DNA of 56,682 nucleotides, from the NCBI RefSeq assembly GCF_027570075.1, contig NZ_JAKMUS010000014.1, positions 1-56,682 on the forward strand, in the 5' to 3' direction. A model generated the notes under the pieces. The model was given only the letters and a program-made list of their open reading frames with translations, made no database searches and was not told the origin of the DNA. Positions 17,087 to 24,811 of this stretch are shown here, piece after piece. A program made the position numbers and the translations under genes. Position 1 is the first letter of the stretch. Each line of letters starts with the position of its first letter. The stretch is from Corynebacterium meitnerae (GTDB lineage Bacteria; Actinomycetota; Actinomycetes; Mycobacteriales; Mycobacteriaceae).

Positions 17087-17372
17087 TCGGACTGCCTGGG
17101 CCCCGTCCCCCCTTTTTCAGCAGAACCCCGATATCTCCAGCCCGATAACCGGACAAAATCGACGAAACTCGGGGTGTAAGTATTGGGGTCTGAGTTTAGG
17201 GGCGCTGTGGGACGGCTGACGCAGCGGAGACGCACCACGGAGCGAGACCACACCCCCAAGATGTTCCACATAGTGGGATCGGGTGTGCCATTTTTGAGAC
17301 AAGTCTTGGCGCCCTGAACTGCAGCAACGCCGAGAACGGACAAAAACATCAGAAAAAGTTGCCCCCAGTGTG
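17087..17372. other. Spacer with type B repeat copy 2
   Basis: Apart from the palindromic repeat at 17121-17192, nothing convincing is seen up to the promoter of the leader peptide. Confidence 0.5.
17121..17192. repeat. 72-bp palindromic repeat, type B copy 2
   Basis: The left end CAGAACCCCGATATCT and the right end AGTATTGGGGTCTG pair imperfectly, and the loop contains CAAAATCG. It is clearly homologous to 15921-15995 and in direct orientation. It starts 34 bp after the stop codon of the nuclease-like gene. Confidence 0.8.
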
Positions 17373-17402
17373 TTGCGCATCACCTGGCAAGTGGGCTACT
17401 GT
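17373..17402 (+). promoter_or_regulatory. Promoter of leucine-rich leader, leaderless type
   Basis: TTGCGC (17373-17378), an 18-bp spacer and TACTGT (17397-17402) are followed after 7 bases by ATG 17410. The transcript would start at the start codon of the leader peptide. Leaderless leader peptides are typical for corynebacterial amino-acid attenuators. Confidence 0.5.
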
Positions 17403-17409
17403 CACAGTC

Positions 17410-17493
17410 ATGCAAAAGCAGATTCTTCTACGAGCCCTAGCGCCGCTAGCGCTAGCGGTGGTAATTAAGGCCACCGACCCCAACGCGGAGTAA
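17410..17493 (+). CDS. Leucine-rich leader peptide (candidate attenuator)
   Basis: A 27-codon ORF whose residues 5-19 are dominated by branched-chain amino acids: Ile5, Leu6, Leu7, Leu10, Leu13, Leu15, Val17, Val18, Ile19. Four of its five Leu codons are CTA, a codon expected to be rare in a high-GC corynebacterium. It has no Shine-Dalgarno sequence but a promoter placed for a leaderless start. It is followed by a complex hairpin region and then the LeuA-regulatory-domain-like gene 97 bp downstream. This is the design of ribosome-mediated attenuation for leucine. No classical U-tract terminator follows, so the exact mechanism is open. Confidence 0.6.
   Translation: MQKQILLRALAPLALAVVIKATDPNAE
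17443..17458. repeat. 16-bp perfect palindrome in the leader ORF
   Basis: CCGCTAGCGCTAGCGG is a perfect palindrome covering the clustered CTA Leu codons (residues ~12-17) of the leader peptide. Ribosome stalling at these codons would directly control folding of this segment. Confidence 0.7.
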
Positions 17494-17590
17494 CCGACTC
17501 CCTGCGGTGTGGGGTAGTGGTCCTTAGCCACCCAGTACTAGCGAGTCGGTACACCCCCAGCACAAACCGCAAACGTAGAAGGACATACTC
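17494..17590 (+). promoter_or_regulatory. Attenuator-like structured leader
   Basis: CCGACTC (17494-17500) can pair with GAGTCGG near 17543, enclosing an inner GTGG-TCCTTAG-CCAC hairpin. An alternative pairing joins TGCGGT (just after the first arm) with ACCGCA near 17568. The two folds exclude each other. The segment ends in the AGAAGGA ribosome-binding site of the next gene. No U run is present, so control may act on translation or through Rho. The structures were folded by eye. Confidence 0.45.
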
Positions 17591-18178
17591 GTGTCTTACA
17601 CCGAGACTCAGACCACCCAGGCTCAGACCACCCAGACTCGCTTCAACGGCTTCAACACCACCCCGGAAACCGCGGCTATCCCGGCGCCCCAGCAGGCACC
17701 CCAGCAGCGTGAGGCCTTGGATCCGTTCCAGCTCCGTTATGAGACGCCGCGTCGTCTGCCACGTGAGCTGCGCGAAGAGGCCATGGGCATGTCCTGGTCC
17801 CTGTTCACCGCCACCTACGCACCGACGCCGACGGTGAAGTTCTCCGACATCACCGCCACCCGCGAGAACTGGTGCTACACCACCTACGCTGCGGATGTCA
17901 CCCGCACGTCCAAGACGTTCCCGCCTCAGACGGAGCACCGTGAGGTTACCGCTTCTGGTCCGGCGCACGCGTTCTCGGCGATGTTGGCGGAGGAGGATCG
18001 GTACGTTGAGATCCTCGAGTTCCACCAGTTTGAGATCTTCGAGGCAACGTTTACCGCTATCAAGGTTGCTCACCAGATCAACGAGCGCAACACCGCCTGG
18101 GCCGTTGGCTTTGGCACGACCAGCGAGATCTCCATTGCTTCCGCGATGGCGTCGGGTGCGCAGCGCATCTACGGCTAA
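17591..18178 (+). CDS. Stand-alone LeuA regulatory-domain-like protein
   Basis: A 195-aa protein starting at GTG behind AGAAGGA. Residues 1-45 are Thr/Gln-rich and look disordered. From about 110 the pattern matches the C-terminal dimerisation/allosteric domain of 2-isopropylmalate synthase: VTASGPAHAFSAML, then YVEILEFHQFEIFEATFTAIKVA and AWAVGFGTTSEISIASAMASGAQRI. The last block corresponds to the WGVG...TTAS... motif of LeuA. The catalytic barrel with its R-D-G-N-Q motif is absent. LeuA uses this domain to bind leucine, so the protein may be a leucine sensor or a regulator of LeuA. The upstream Leu-rich leader supports a link to leucine. Codon use looks native. Confidence 0.65.
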   Translation: MSYTETQTTQAQTTQTRFNGFNTTPETAAIPAPQQAPQQREALDPFQLRYETPRRLPRELREEAMGMSWSLFTATYAPTPTVKFSDITATRENWCYTTYAADVTRTSKTFPPQTEHREVTASGPAHAFSAMLAEEDRYVEILEFHQFEIFEATFTAIKVAHQINERNTAWAVGFGTTSEISIASAMASGAQRIYG

Positions 18179-18218
18179 GCCAGAAGCTCAGCCAGAGGCT
18201 CAGCCGAAAGCGAAGCCG
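18179..18218. repeat. Imperfect 12-bp tandem repeat after stop codon
   Basis: GCCAGAAGCTCA, GCCAGAGGCTCA and GCCGAAAGCGAA follow one another directly after the TAA. In another frame they read as Pro/Glu/Ala/Gln repeats, so they might be a former C-terminal tail. Confidence 0.55.
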
Positions 18219-18269
18219 TGACACTAGCCACGACGCTGCCGGAAAGAAATCTGTAGACTGTCTGAAGTT

Positions 18270-18295
18270 GGCCGCGCCTTCAAGACGCGCCTTTT
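18270..18295 (+). terminator. Terminator upstream of mrp operon
   Basis: GGC(C)GCG (18270-18276) pairs with CGCGCC (18286-18291) around CCTTCAAGA and is followed by TTTT. It separates the LeuA-like gene from the Mrp operon. Confidence 0.7.
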
Positions 18296-18392
18296 GATTT
18301 GGTTTCACGTGTTTCCCAAGTTGGCAGGGTGTGTTTGTTAGCTGCAGCATCCTTGACCGATTGACCGATTTTCTCGGGAGGGCCGTGACACC

Positions 18393-21317
18393 GTGATCAC
18401 CCTGCTCCTCGCGCTCATTGCCGCAACGGCGGCGGCGCCAGTCCTAGTTCGTACGCTGGGCAGGCCCGCTTTTGGTTTGTTGGCTGTGGTGCCGGCGGCG
18501 GGGTTTTTCTGGTTGATGTACCACTTCGTGGCGGGGACGTTCCATAGCGGGGGCGAGATCCTGGCCACGTATGTGTGGATGCCGGGGATGCACCTGAATA
18601 TTGAGTTCCGGCTCGACGCCTTTGCGGGGCTGTTTGGGCTGATCATCCTAGGCATTGGTGCCCTGGTGTTGCTGTATTGCTGGGGCTATTTTGACTCGAA
18701 TCCGCGGCGTTTGAGTATCTTCGCGGCGGAGCTCACCATGTTTGCCACGGTGATGTACGGGCTGGTGATCTCGGACAACATCTTGATGATGTACATCTTC
18801 TGGGAGATCACCTCGGTGCTGTCTTTCCTGCTGGTGTCGTATTACGGGGAGCGGGCGTCTTCGAGAAGGGCAGCGACGCAAGCGCTGCTGGTCACCACGT
18901 TTGGTGGGTTGGCCATGCTGGTGGGCATCATCCTGTTTGGCACGCAGACGAATGTGTGGAAGTTCTCAGAGATCCCGGGTCTGACCAACTTGGCAGACAT
19001 CCCGGGGATCACCGCCGCGGTGCTCCTCATCCTGCTCGGCGCGCTGACGAAGTCGGCGCAGGCACCGTTCCACTTCTGGCTGCCCGGTGCGATGGCGGCC
19101 CCCACCCCCGTCTCGGCCTACCTGCACTCCGCTGCCATGGTGAAGGCCGGTGTGTATGTGGTGGGGAGGTTGGCGCCGGACTTTTCGTCGATAAGCATGT
19201 GGCATGTTGTTGTGCTTCCGGCGGGCGTGTTCACGATGCTGCTGGGTGGCTGGATGGCGCTGAAGCAGCGCGATCTGAAGCTGATTCTGGCGTATGGCAC
19301 GGTGTCGCAGCTTGGGTTTATGACTGCGGTGGTGGGCATTGGTTCGCGCGAGGCGATGCTCGCGGGGCTTGCGCTCGTGTTCGCGCATTCGCTGTTCAAA
19401 GCGGCGCTGTTCATGATTGTCGGCGCGATCGACCACACCACCGGCACGCGCGACATCCGCGAACTATCGGGACTCGGGCGCAAGGAACCGCTGGTCGCGG
19501 GGCTGGCCACGCTCGCGGCGGCATCGATGGCGGGCATCCCGCCGCTGTGGGGTTTCGTGGCCAAGGAAGCCGTGCTCGAAACCACGCTGAACGAGGAATT
19601 GCTCGTGGGCATGCCGCGCAATATGCTGCTCGTCGGTTTCGTCGCGGGCTCCATCCTCACAATGGCGTACTCGCTGTACTTCCTGTGGGGCGCCTTCGCA
19701 CGCAAGCACGACAAAGACGTATGCATCGAGCTTTTCGACGGCACCTCCCCCGCCGTCTCCCACAAGAAACCCATCGGCTTCCTCCAGTGGGCGCCACCGG
19801 GCCTGCTGGTGCTGTTGACCATTGTGTTTGGCCTGGTACCGAAGCCGCTGTCGACGATTTTCAACCAGTACCTGCACGTGCGCTTCCCACAAGGCGAGCA
19901 CCAGGATCTGGCGCTGTGGCACGGCATTACTATTCCGTTGGTGCTGAGTGCGGTGATCATCGCTACTGGTGCGCTGGTGTTCTGGCAGCGTGAGCTGCTG
20001 AAGAAGATCCAGTTTGACCGTCCGGCGCTGGGGGATGCGGATGACCTGTGGGATGGGATGCTGCGGGTGTTGAGGAAAGCGTCGTTACGCTTGACGGCTT
20101 CGACGCAGCGCGGTTCTTTGACCATCAACCTGGCCGTGATTTTCAGTGTGCTGCTGGTGGTGCCGCTGGCGTCGCTGGTGCTTGGCGAGTCCGCGGATGT
20201 TCACATGAAGCTATGGGATAACCCCTGGCAGGGCATGACGGTGCTGGTGATTATCAGTAGTGCGATCGCGGCGACGGTGATTCGGAACCGTCTGTCCATC
20301 GTCATCCTGGTTGGCCTGACGGGCTATGGCTCCGCCGTCATCTTCGCGCTGCACGGCGCGCCGGATCTGGCGCTGACGCAGGTGCTGGTGGAAACGCTGG
20401 TGATGGTCGTGTTCATGCTGGTGCTGCGCAAGATGCCCACGGAGGTAGACGTCAAGGAGGCGGACAACCGTATGCGCGCCTGGCTGTCGGTGGGCACGGG
20501 CCTGTCCGTCGTGGTGGTGGCTATCGCGGCGATGTCCGCACGCATCGCCGAGCCGATCTCCCGGTTCATGCCGGATCTGGCTTACGACATCGGTCACGGC
20601 CGGAACACTGTGAACGTACTGCTGGTGGACTTGCGTGCGGCGGATACTCTCGGCGAGATCTCCGTTTTGGTCATCGCCGCAACGGGCGTGGCCAGCCTGA
20701 TTTACCGCACCGAATCCTTCACGCGTGACTCGCGCCGCCCGACGCTGTCTACGCACCGCCCGCGCTGGCTCGCCGCCGGCGTGGAGGGCGAGAAGGCGCA
20801 GAACCGCTCCATCATGGTGGATGTGGTCACCCGCCTGCTCTTCCCGGCGATGGTGTTGCTGTCCGCCTACTTCTTCTTCTCCGGCCACAACGCACCGGGC
20901 GGCGGTTTCGCCGGCGGCCTGGTCATGGGGCTTGCGCTGACGTTGCGCTACCTCGCCGGCGGCCGCGAGGAGCTGGAGGAGGCGCTGCCGGTGGATCCGT
21001 CGAAACTGCTCGGCGTGGGCTTGCTGCTCTCCGCCGCGGCCGCGGTGATCCCGATGTTCCTCGGTTACCCGCCGCTGACCAGCGGATACATCGAGCCGGT
21101 GTTGCCGCTCATCGGCGCGGTCACCATTCCATCGGCCCTGCTTTTCGACGCTGGCGTGTACACCATCGTCGTCGGCACCACCATGCACATCCTGACCTCC
21201 CTTGGTGCCCAAATCGACCGCGAGGAAGAGGAACGCAAGCAGCGCGCACGCGACCGTGCACGGGCACTGCAGCGGAAGAACGAAGAGCGCAGAAAAGCAC
21301 GGGAGGCAGCTAAGTAA
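18393..21317 (+). CDS. mrpA: Mrp antiporter subunit A (MrpA/MrpB fusion)
   Basis: A 974-aa multi-spanning membrane protein starting at GTG behind GGGAGGG. Residues ~1-560 are a proton-conducting NuoL/MrpA-type core with PTPVSAYLHSAAMVKAGVYV, the key Lys-containing helix, and FKAALFMIVGAIDHTTGTRD. Residues ~610-770 are the MrpA-specific C-terminal segment (HGAPDLALTQVLVETLVMVVF). From ~800 comes an MrpB-like domain (RLLFPAMVLLSAYFFFSGHNAPGGGFAGGLVMG). Such an A+B fusion replaces a separate mrpB gene, which is indeed absent. It is the first gene of the mrpACDEFG operon, which exchanges Na+ or K+ for protons. Stop and next start overlap (TAATG). Confidence 0.95.
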   Translation: MITLLLALIAATAAAPVLVRTLGRPAFGLLAVVPAAGFFWLMYHFVAGTFHSGGEILATYVWMPGMHLNIEFRLDAFAGLFGLIILGIGALVLLYCWGYFDSNPRRLSIFAAELTMFATVMYGLVISDNILMMYIFWEITSVLSFLLVSYYGERASSRRAATQALLVTTFGGLAMLVGIILFGTQTNVWKFSEIPGLTNLADIPGITAAVLLILLGALTKSAQAPFHFWLPGAMAAPTPVSAYLHSAAMVKAGVYVVGRLAPDFSSISMWHVVVLPAGVFTMLLGGWMALKQRDLKLILAYGTVSQLGFMTAVVGIGSREAMLAGLALVFAHSLFKAALFMIVGAIDHTTGTRDIRELSGLGRKEPLVAGLATLAAASMAGIPPLWGFVAKEAVLETTLNEELLVGMPRNMLLVGFVAGSILTMAYSLYFLWGAFARKHDKDVCIELFDGTSPAVSHKKPIGFLQWAPPGLLVLLTIVFGLVPKPLSTIFNQYLHVRFPQGEHQDLALWHGITIPLVLSAVIIATGALVFWQRELLKKIQFDRPALGDADDLWDGMLRVLRKASLRLTASTQRGSLTINLAVIFSVLLVVPLASLVLGESADVHMKLWDNPWQGMTVLVIISSAIAATVIRNRLSIVILVGLTGYGSAVIFALHGAPDLALTQVLVETLVMVVFMLVLRKMPTEVDVKEADNRMRAWLSVGTGLSVVVVAIAAMSARIAEPISRFMPDLAYDIGHGRNTVNVLLVDLRAADTLGEISVLVIAATGVASLIYRTESFTRDSRRPTLSTHRPRWLAAGVEGEKAQNRSIMVDVVTRLLFPAMVLLSAYFFFSGHNAPGGGFAGGLVMGLALTLRYLAGGREELEEALPVDPSKLLGVGLLLSAAAAVIPMFLGYPPLTSGYIEPVLPLIGAVTIPSALLFDAGVYTIVVGTTMHILTSLGAQIDREEEERKQRARDRARALQRKNEERRKAREAAK

Positions 21318-21805
21318 TGGAAGCGAACCTATTCCTCCTCATCGCATCCGGTGTGCTGATTGCCACCGGCGTGTACCTGATGTTAGACCGCGCGATGACG
21401 CGCATGCTGCTGGGTGTCATGCTCATCGGCAATGGCGCGAACTTGCTGCTGCTGCAGTCAGGCGGCGAGGCCGGTGCCCCGCCGATTCTGAACCGTGATT
21501 CCGTTGCGGCCGAGCAGTCCGCGGACGCGCTCGCCCAGGGCATGATCCTCACCGCCATTGTGATTTCAATGGCGCTGGTGTCCTTCATCCTGGCGCTTCT
21601 GTACAGGCAGTACCGCTACCGTACGGACGATGTGATTGAGCACGACGCGGAGGACCAGGCCATTGCGGCCCGTCCAGCCATTGCTGCGGCGGCGCCGGAC
21701 GCGGATGCGTCGGATGACCCAGAAACCGGCCGCATGCGCAGCAGCGGTGACACCTTCGGCCCGCGTTCCTTTGAGAGCCCCGTAAAGGAGGTCGACGGTG
21801 AATAA
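21317..21805 (+). CDS. mrpC: Mrp antiporter subunit C
   Basis: A 162-aa NuoK-like subunit: three membrane helices in residues 1-100 (GVLIATGVYLMLDRAMTRMLLGVMLIGNGANLLLL and TAIVISMALVSFILALLYRQY), then a hydrophilic tail of about 60 residues. It starts inside the mrpA stop codon (TAATG), and its own end overlaps mrpD by 8 bases, so translation is coupled. It is needed for assembly of the hetero-oligomeric antiporter. Confidence 0.95.
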   Translation: MEANLFLLIASGVLIATGVYLMLDRAMTRMLLGVMLIGNGANLLLLQSGGEAGAPPILNRDSVAAEQSADALAQGMILTAIVISMALVSFILALLYRQYRYRTDDVIEHDAEDQAIAARPAIAAAAPDADASDDPETGRMRSSGDTFGPRSFESPVKEVDGE

Positions 21806-23600
21806 CCTGGCGAGTGCTCCCACGCTCTTTGAGCAGTACGTGGACTTCCTCCTCCCCTACATGCCGTACCTCATCCCGCTGCCGGTCCTCATTCCGGCGC
21901 TGGCGGCCGGGCTGATCTTGTTGGCGGGTGGCCGCCGTGGGCTGCAGCGCAACATCGCCTCTATTACTTTCTTGGTTCTGGCGGTTGTCGCGGCGTCGAT
22001 GATTTTGGTGGCGGACATCTCCGGCATCCAAACGCTCCAGATGGGTGGCTGGGATGCCCCCATTGGCATCACGTTTGTGGCGGACCGATTGTCCGGCATC
22101 ATGCTGTTTGTCTCCGCCATCGTGCTGCTGTGCGTGATGTGGTTTGCCATCAGCCAGGGTATCCGGGACGGCAATGAGAATGACCCGGTTGAGGTGTTCC
22201 TGCCGGTGTACATGCTGCTGTCCATGGGTGTGAACCTGTCCTTCCTGGCGGGAGACTTGTTCAACCTGTACGTCGGCTTTGAGATCTTCCTGGTGGCCTC
22301 CTACATCCTGCTCACCATGGGCGCGTCTCCGCAGCGTGTGCGCGCGGGCATCAGTTACGTGATGGTGTCCATGGCCTCGTCCATGGTCTTCCTGTTCGCG
22401 CTCGGCCTGGTGTACGCCTCCGTGGGCACGGTGAACATGGCTCAGGCGGGCATCCGGTTTGAGGAGATCCCGGACGGCACCCGCACCGCCATCTTTGCCA
22501 CCCTGCTCGTGGCCTTTGGCATCAAGGCGGCGGTGTTCCCGCTGGATGCGTGGCTGCCGGACTCCTACCCCACCGCCGCGTCACTGGTCACCGCCGTGTT
22601 CGCGGGCCTGTTGACCAAGGTGGGCGTGTACTCCATCATCCGGGTGAAGATGACGGTGTTCCCGGATGGCTCCTTAAACACCCTCCTCATGTGGGTGGCG
22701 CTGGCCACCATGGTCATTGGCATCATGGGCGCGCTCGCCCAAAACGACATCAAACGTCTGTTGTCCTTCACCCTGGTCAGCCACATCGGCTACATGATTT
22801 TCGGCATCGCCCTGGGCACCCCGCAAGGTTTAAGCGGCGCGATCTTCTACGCGGTCCACCACATTCTGGTGCAGACGTCTCTGTTCCTCGTGGTCAGTCT
22901 CATCGAGCGCCAGATGGGTTCCTCCCAGCTGCGCCGTCTCGGCTCGCTGCTCTACACCGCCCCGGTGATCGCGCTTTTGTACATGATCCCGGCTCTCAAC
23001 CTGGGTGGTATCCCGCCGTTCTCGGGCTTCATCGGCAAGGTCCTGCTCATCCAGGCCGGCGCCGAGGAAGGCTCGTGGCTGTCCTGGGTGCTCATCATCG
23101 GCGCCGTGGTCACGTCGCTGCTCACGCTGTACGCCATGATGATCGTGTGGTCCAAGGCCTTCCTCCGCGACCGCAAGGACGCACCAGAAGGCGATGTCGT
23201 GGCGGTCCGCGTCAGCCCGCTCGGCGACATCTCCGACACGGTCTCCCTCGAAGAGAGCCAGGACGCCGGCCGCGTGCCTGCGGGAATGCTCGCCTCCACG
23301 GCCACGCTCGTCGCGGCATCCGTGTCCATCACGTTCCTCGCCGGCCCCATCGCCGCGATCACCGGCCGCGCTGCGGACTCCTCCTTCGACACCAACCTCT
23401 ACCGCACCGCGGTCCTGGGCACAGACTGGTCGAACCCCTCCCGGACGCTCGAGCAAGGATCGCTTAACGACGACTCCGATTCCCTCCCCAACCGCCTCAC
23501 CCCCATCGAGCAACCGAGTACCGGCGTGAGCACCGTCCCCGTCCCGCCGCCGGCGGAGAAGACCGCCGGCGAGACGACCAGTGAGGAGGCCACCCGATGA
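21798..23600 (+). CDS. mrpD: Mrp antiporter subunit D
   Basis: A 600-aa NuoM/NuoN-type proton-channel subunit. Characteristic blocks are GDLFNLYVGFEIFLVASYILL (conserved Glu), KAAVFPLDAWLPDSYPTAASLVTAVFAGLLTKVGVYS (conserved Lys) and NDIKRLLSFTLVSHIGYMI. It is somewhat longer than typical MrpD (~490-500 aa) because of a loop near 470-500 and a hydrophilic Thr/Pro-rich tail after 545. Starts GTG, overlapping mrpC by 8 bases; AAAGGAGG precedes it. Its end overlaps mrpE by 4 bases (ATGA). Confidence 0.95.
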   Translation: MNNLASAPTLFEQYVDFLLPYMPYLIPLPVLIPALAAGLILLAGGRRGLQRNIASITFLVLAVVAASMILVADISGIQTLQMGGWDAPIGITFVADRLSGIMLFVSAIVLLCVMWFAISQGIRDGNENDPVEVFLPVYMLLSMGVNLSFLAGDLFNLYVGFEIFLVASYILLTMGASPQRVRAGISYVMVSMASSMVFLFALGLVYASVGTVNMAQAGIRFEEIPDGTRTAIFATLLVAFGIKAAVFPLDAWLPDSYPTAASLVTAVFAGLLTKVGVYSIIRVKMTVFPDGSLNTLLMWVALATMVIGIMGALAQNDIKRLLSFTLVSHIGYMIFGIALGTPQGLSGAIFYAVHHILVQTSLFLVVSLIERQMGSSQLRRLGSLLYTAPVIALLYMIPALNLGGIPPFSGFIGKVLLIQAGAEEGSWLSWVLIIGAVVTSLLTLYAMMIVWSKAFLRDRKDAPEGDVVAVRVSPLGDISDTVSLEESQDAGRVPAGMLASTATLVAASVSITFLAGPIAAITGRAADSSFDTNLYRTAVLGTDWSNPSRTLEQGSLNDDSDSLPNRLTPIEQPSTGVSTVPVPPPAEKTAGETTSEEATR

Positions 23601-24157
23601 GCCCCACCCGATACATTCCCAAGCGGCGCTTCGGCCGCAACCTCGCTGACCGCTTCCGCCCGTGGTTCATCTTCTGGCTGGCGGCCATGTGGATCCTGCT
23701 CATGGGTGAACTCACCTGGGCGAATGTCTTCGCTGGGCTCGCTCTCGGCCTGATCATCACGATGCTACTGCCCCTGCCGAAGCTGCCCACCAGCGGCATC
23801 AAGGTGGACCTGCCCAAGCTGTTCATCTTTATCCTCCGCTGGCTGGGGCAGCTCATCGTCGCCGCCATCCACGTGTCCTGGCTGGCCATCCGGCCAGCGG
23901 ACCCACCGCGCAGCGCCATCTTCAAGGTGCCCATGCGTCTGGATTCGGAGCTGGCACTGTACTTTGCCACCTGCGCCTACAACCTCCAGCCCGGTGGGTG
24001 TGTGACGGATATTGACCTGGCTAATCGCATGTGGACAATTCATGTGTTGTCGGCGGGGACGCAGAAGGACGTCGAAAAGGCATTAGCTGATGTGCAGCAA
24101 CTGGAACGCTCATTAATTGAGATTTTTGAGAAGCGAAAGGCCCCCAAACATGGATAA
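23597..24157 (+). CDS. mrpE: Mrp antiporter subunit E
   Basis: A 186-aa MrpE (PF01899-type) subunit. A short basic N-terminus leads into membrane helices (WFIFWLAAMWILLMGELTWANVFAGLALGLIITMLL) and a cytoplasmic domain with LDSELALYFATCAYNLQPGGCVTDIDLANRMWTIHVL. The motif order and length are normal. It overlaps mrpD (ATGA) and its end overlaps the mrpF start by 8 bases. Confidence 0.93.
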   Translation: MSPTRYIPKRRFGRNLADRFRPWFIFWLAAMWILLMGELTWANVFAGLALGLIITMLLPLPKLPTSGIKVDLPKLFIFILRWLGQLIVAAIHVSWLAIRPADPPRSAIFKVPMRLDSELALYFATCAYNLQPGGCVTDIDLANRMWTIHVLSAGTQKDVEKALADVQQLERSLIEIFEKRKAPKHG

Positions 24158-24428
24158 CGCGATTTATAACACCGTGCTCGCGTTCGCTGCGATCCTGCTC
24201 GTAGCCGGATTCTTTGTCACCACGTGGCGCCTGATCATCGGGCCGAACTCGCTTGACCGCGTGATCGCGATGGACGGCATCGTCGCCTCCATCCAATGCG
24301 CCCTGGCCACCTACATCTGCTGGACACTCGACACCACCGTGGTCAGTGCCATGTTCGTGGTGGCCATGCTGGGCTTCATCGGCTCGCTGTCCGTCGCCCG
24401 ATTCCGCAAGAGGGACGGTGCACTGTAA
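24150..24428 (+). CDS. mrpF: Mrp antiporter subunit F
   Basis: A 92-aa three-helix subunit. The chosen ATG 24150 gives MDNAIYNTVLAFAAILLVAGFF, and the family motif RLIIGPNSLDRVIAMDGIVAS follows. It ends RFRKRDGAL. It overlaps the end of mrpE by 8 bases, in the usual E-F-G order. Confidence 0.93.
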   Translation: MDNAIYNTVLAFAAILLVAGFFVTTWRLIIGPNSLDRVIAMDGIVASIQCALATYICWTLDTTVVSAMFVVAMLGFIGSLSVARFRKRDGAL

Positions 24429-24430
24429 CC

Positions 24431-24811
24431 ATGCTGAATCTTGGATTTATCACCGACGTTATCTCCCTCATCTTCATCGTCGCCGGTGCCCTCCAGGTGT
24501 TCTTCGCCTCCGTGGGCATCAACCGCTTCCGCAGCACCCTCGCGCGCATTCACGCGGTGACAAAGCCGCAGACCGTGGGCCTCATCATGGTCATCGTGGG
24601 CGTGATCTTCCGCCTCATCGGGGACGAGCATTTCGACGTCGGCCAACGCGGCGACGTCGGCATGCTATTCCTGCTCGTCCTCTTCGCCCTCATGACCAAC
24701 CCGGTCACCGCGCAGCGCCTCGGCCGAATCTCCCGCCGCGAGGGGCTCTACGGCGACGAAGAGGACATCGCGATCAACGAACACCCGGGCGATCTTCACA
24801 AGCAGCTGTAG
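24431..24811 (+). CDS. mrpG: Mrp antiporter subunit G
   Basis: A 126-aa three-helix subunit starting at ATG 24431, 2 bases after mrpF. Family signatures are [39 protein letters not shown] and [15 protein letters not shown]. It completes the mrpA(B)CDEFG set. Its 3' end overlaps the convergent GCS2-type ligase gene by 38 bp, so the two transcripts would be antisense at their ends. Confidence 0.94.
   Translation: MLNLGFITDVISLIFIVAGALQVFFASVGINRFRSTLARIHAVTKPQTVGLIMVIVGVIFRLIGDEHFDVGQRGDVGMLFLLVLFALMTNPVTAQRLGRISRREGLYGDEEDIAINEHPGDLHKQL

Noticed and set aside
15921..17192. Possible CRISPR array formed by the palindromic repeats
   Set aside because: There are only two copies, 1.2 kb apart, with a gene between them and no spacers or cas genes.
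17591..18178. Calling the LeuA-like protein a 2-isopropylmalate or homocitrate synthase
   Set aside because: The catalytic TIM-barrel and its metal motifs are missing. Only the regulatory domain pattern is seen.
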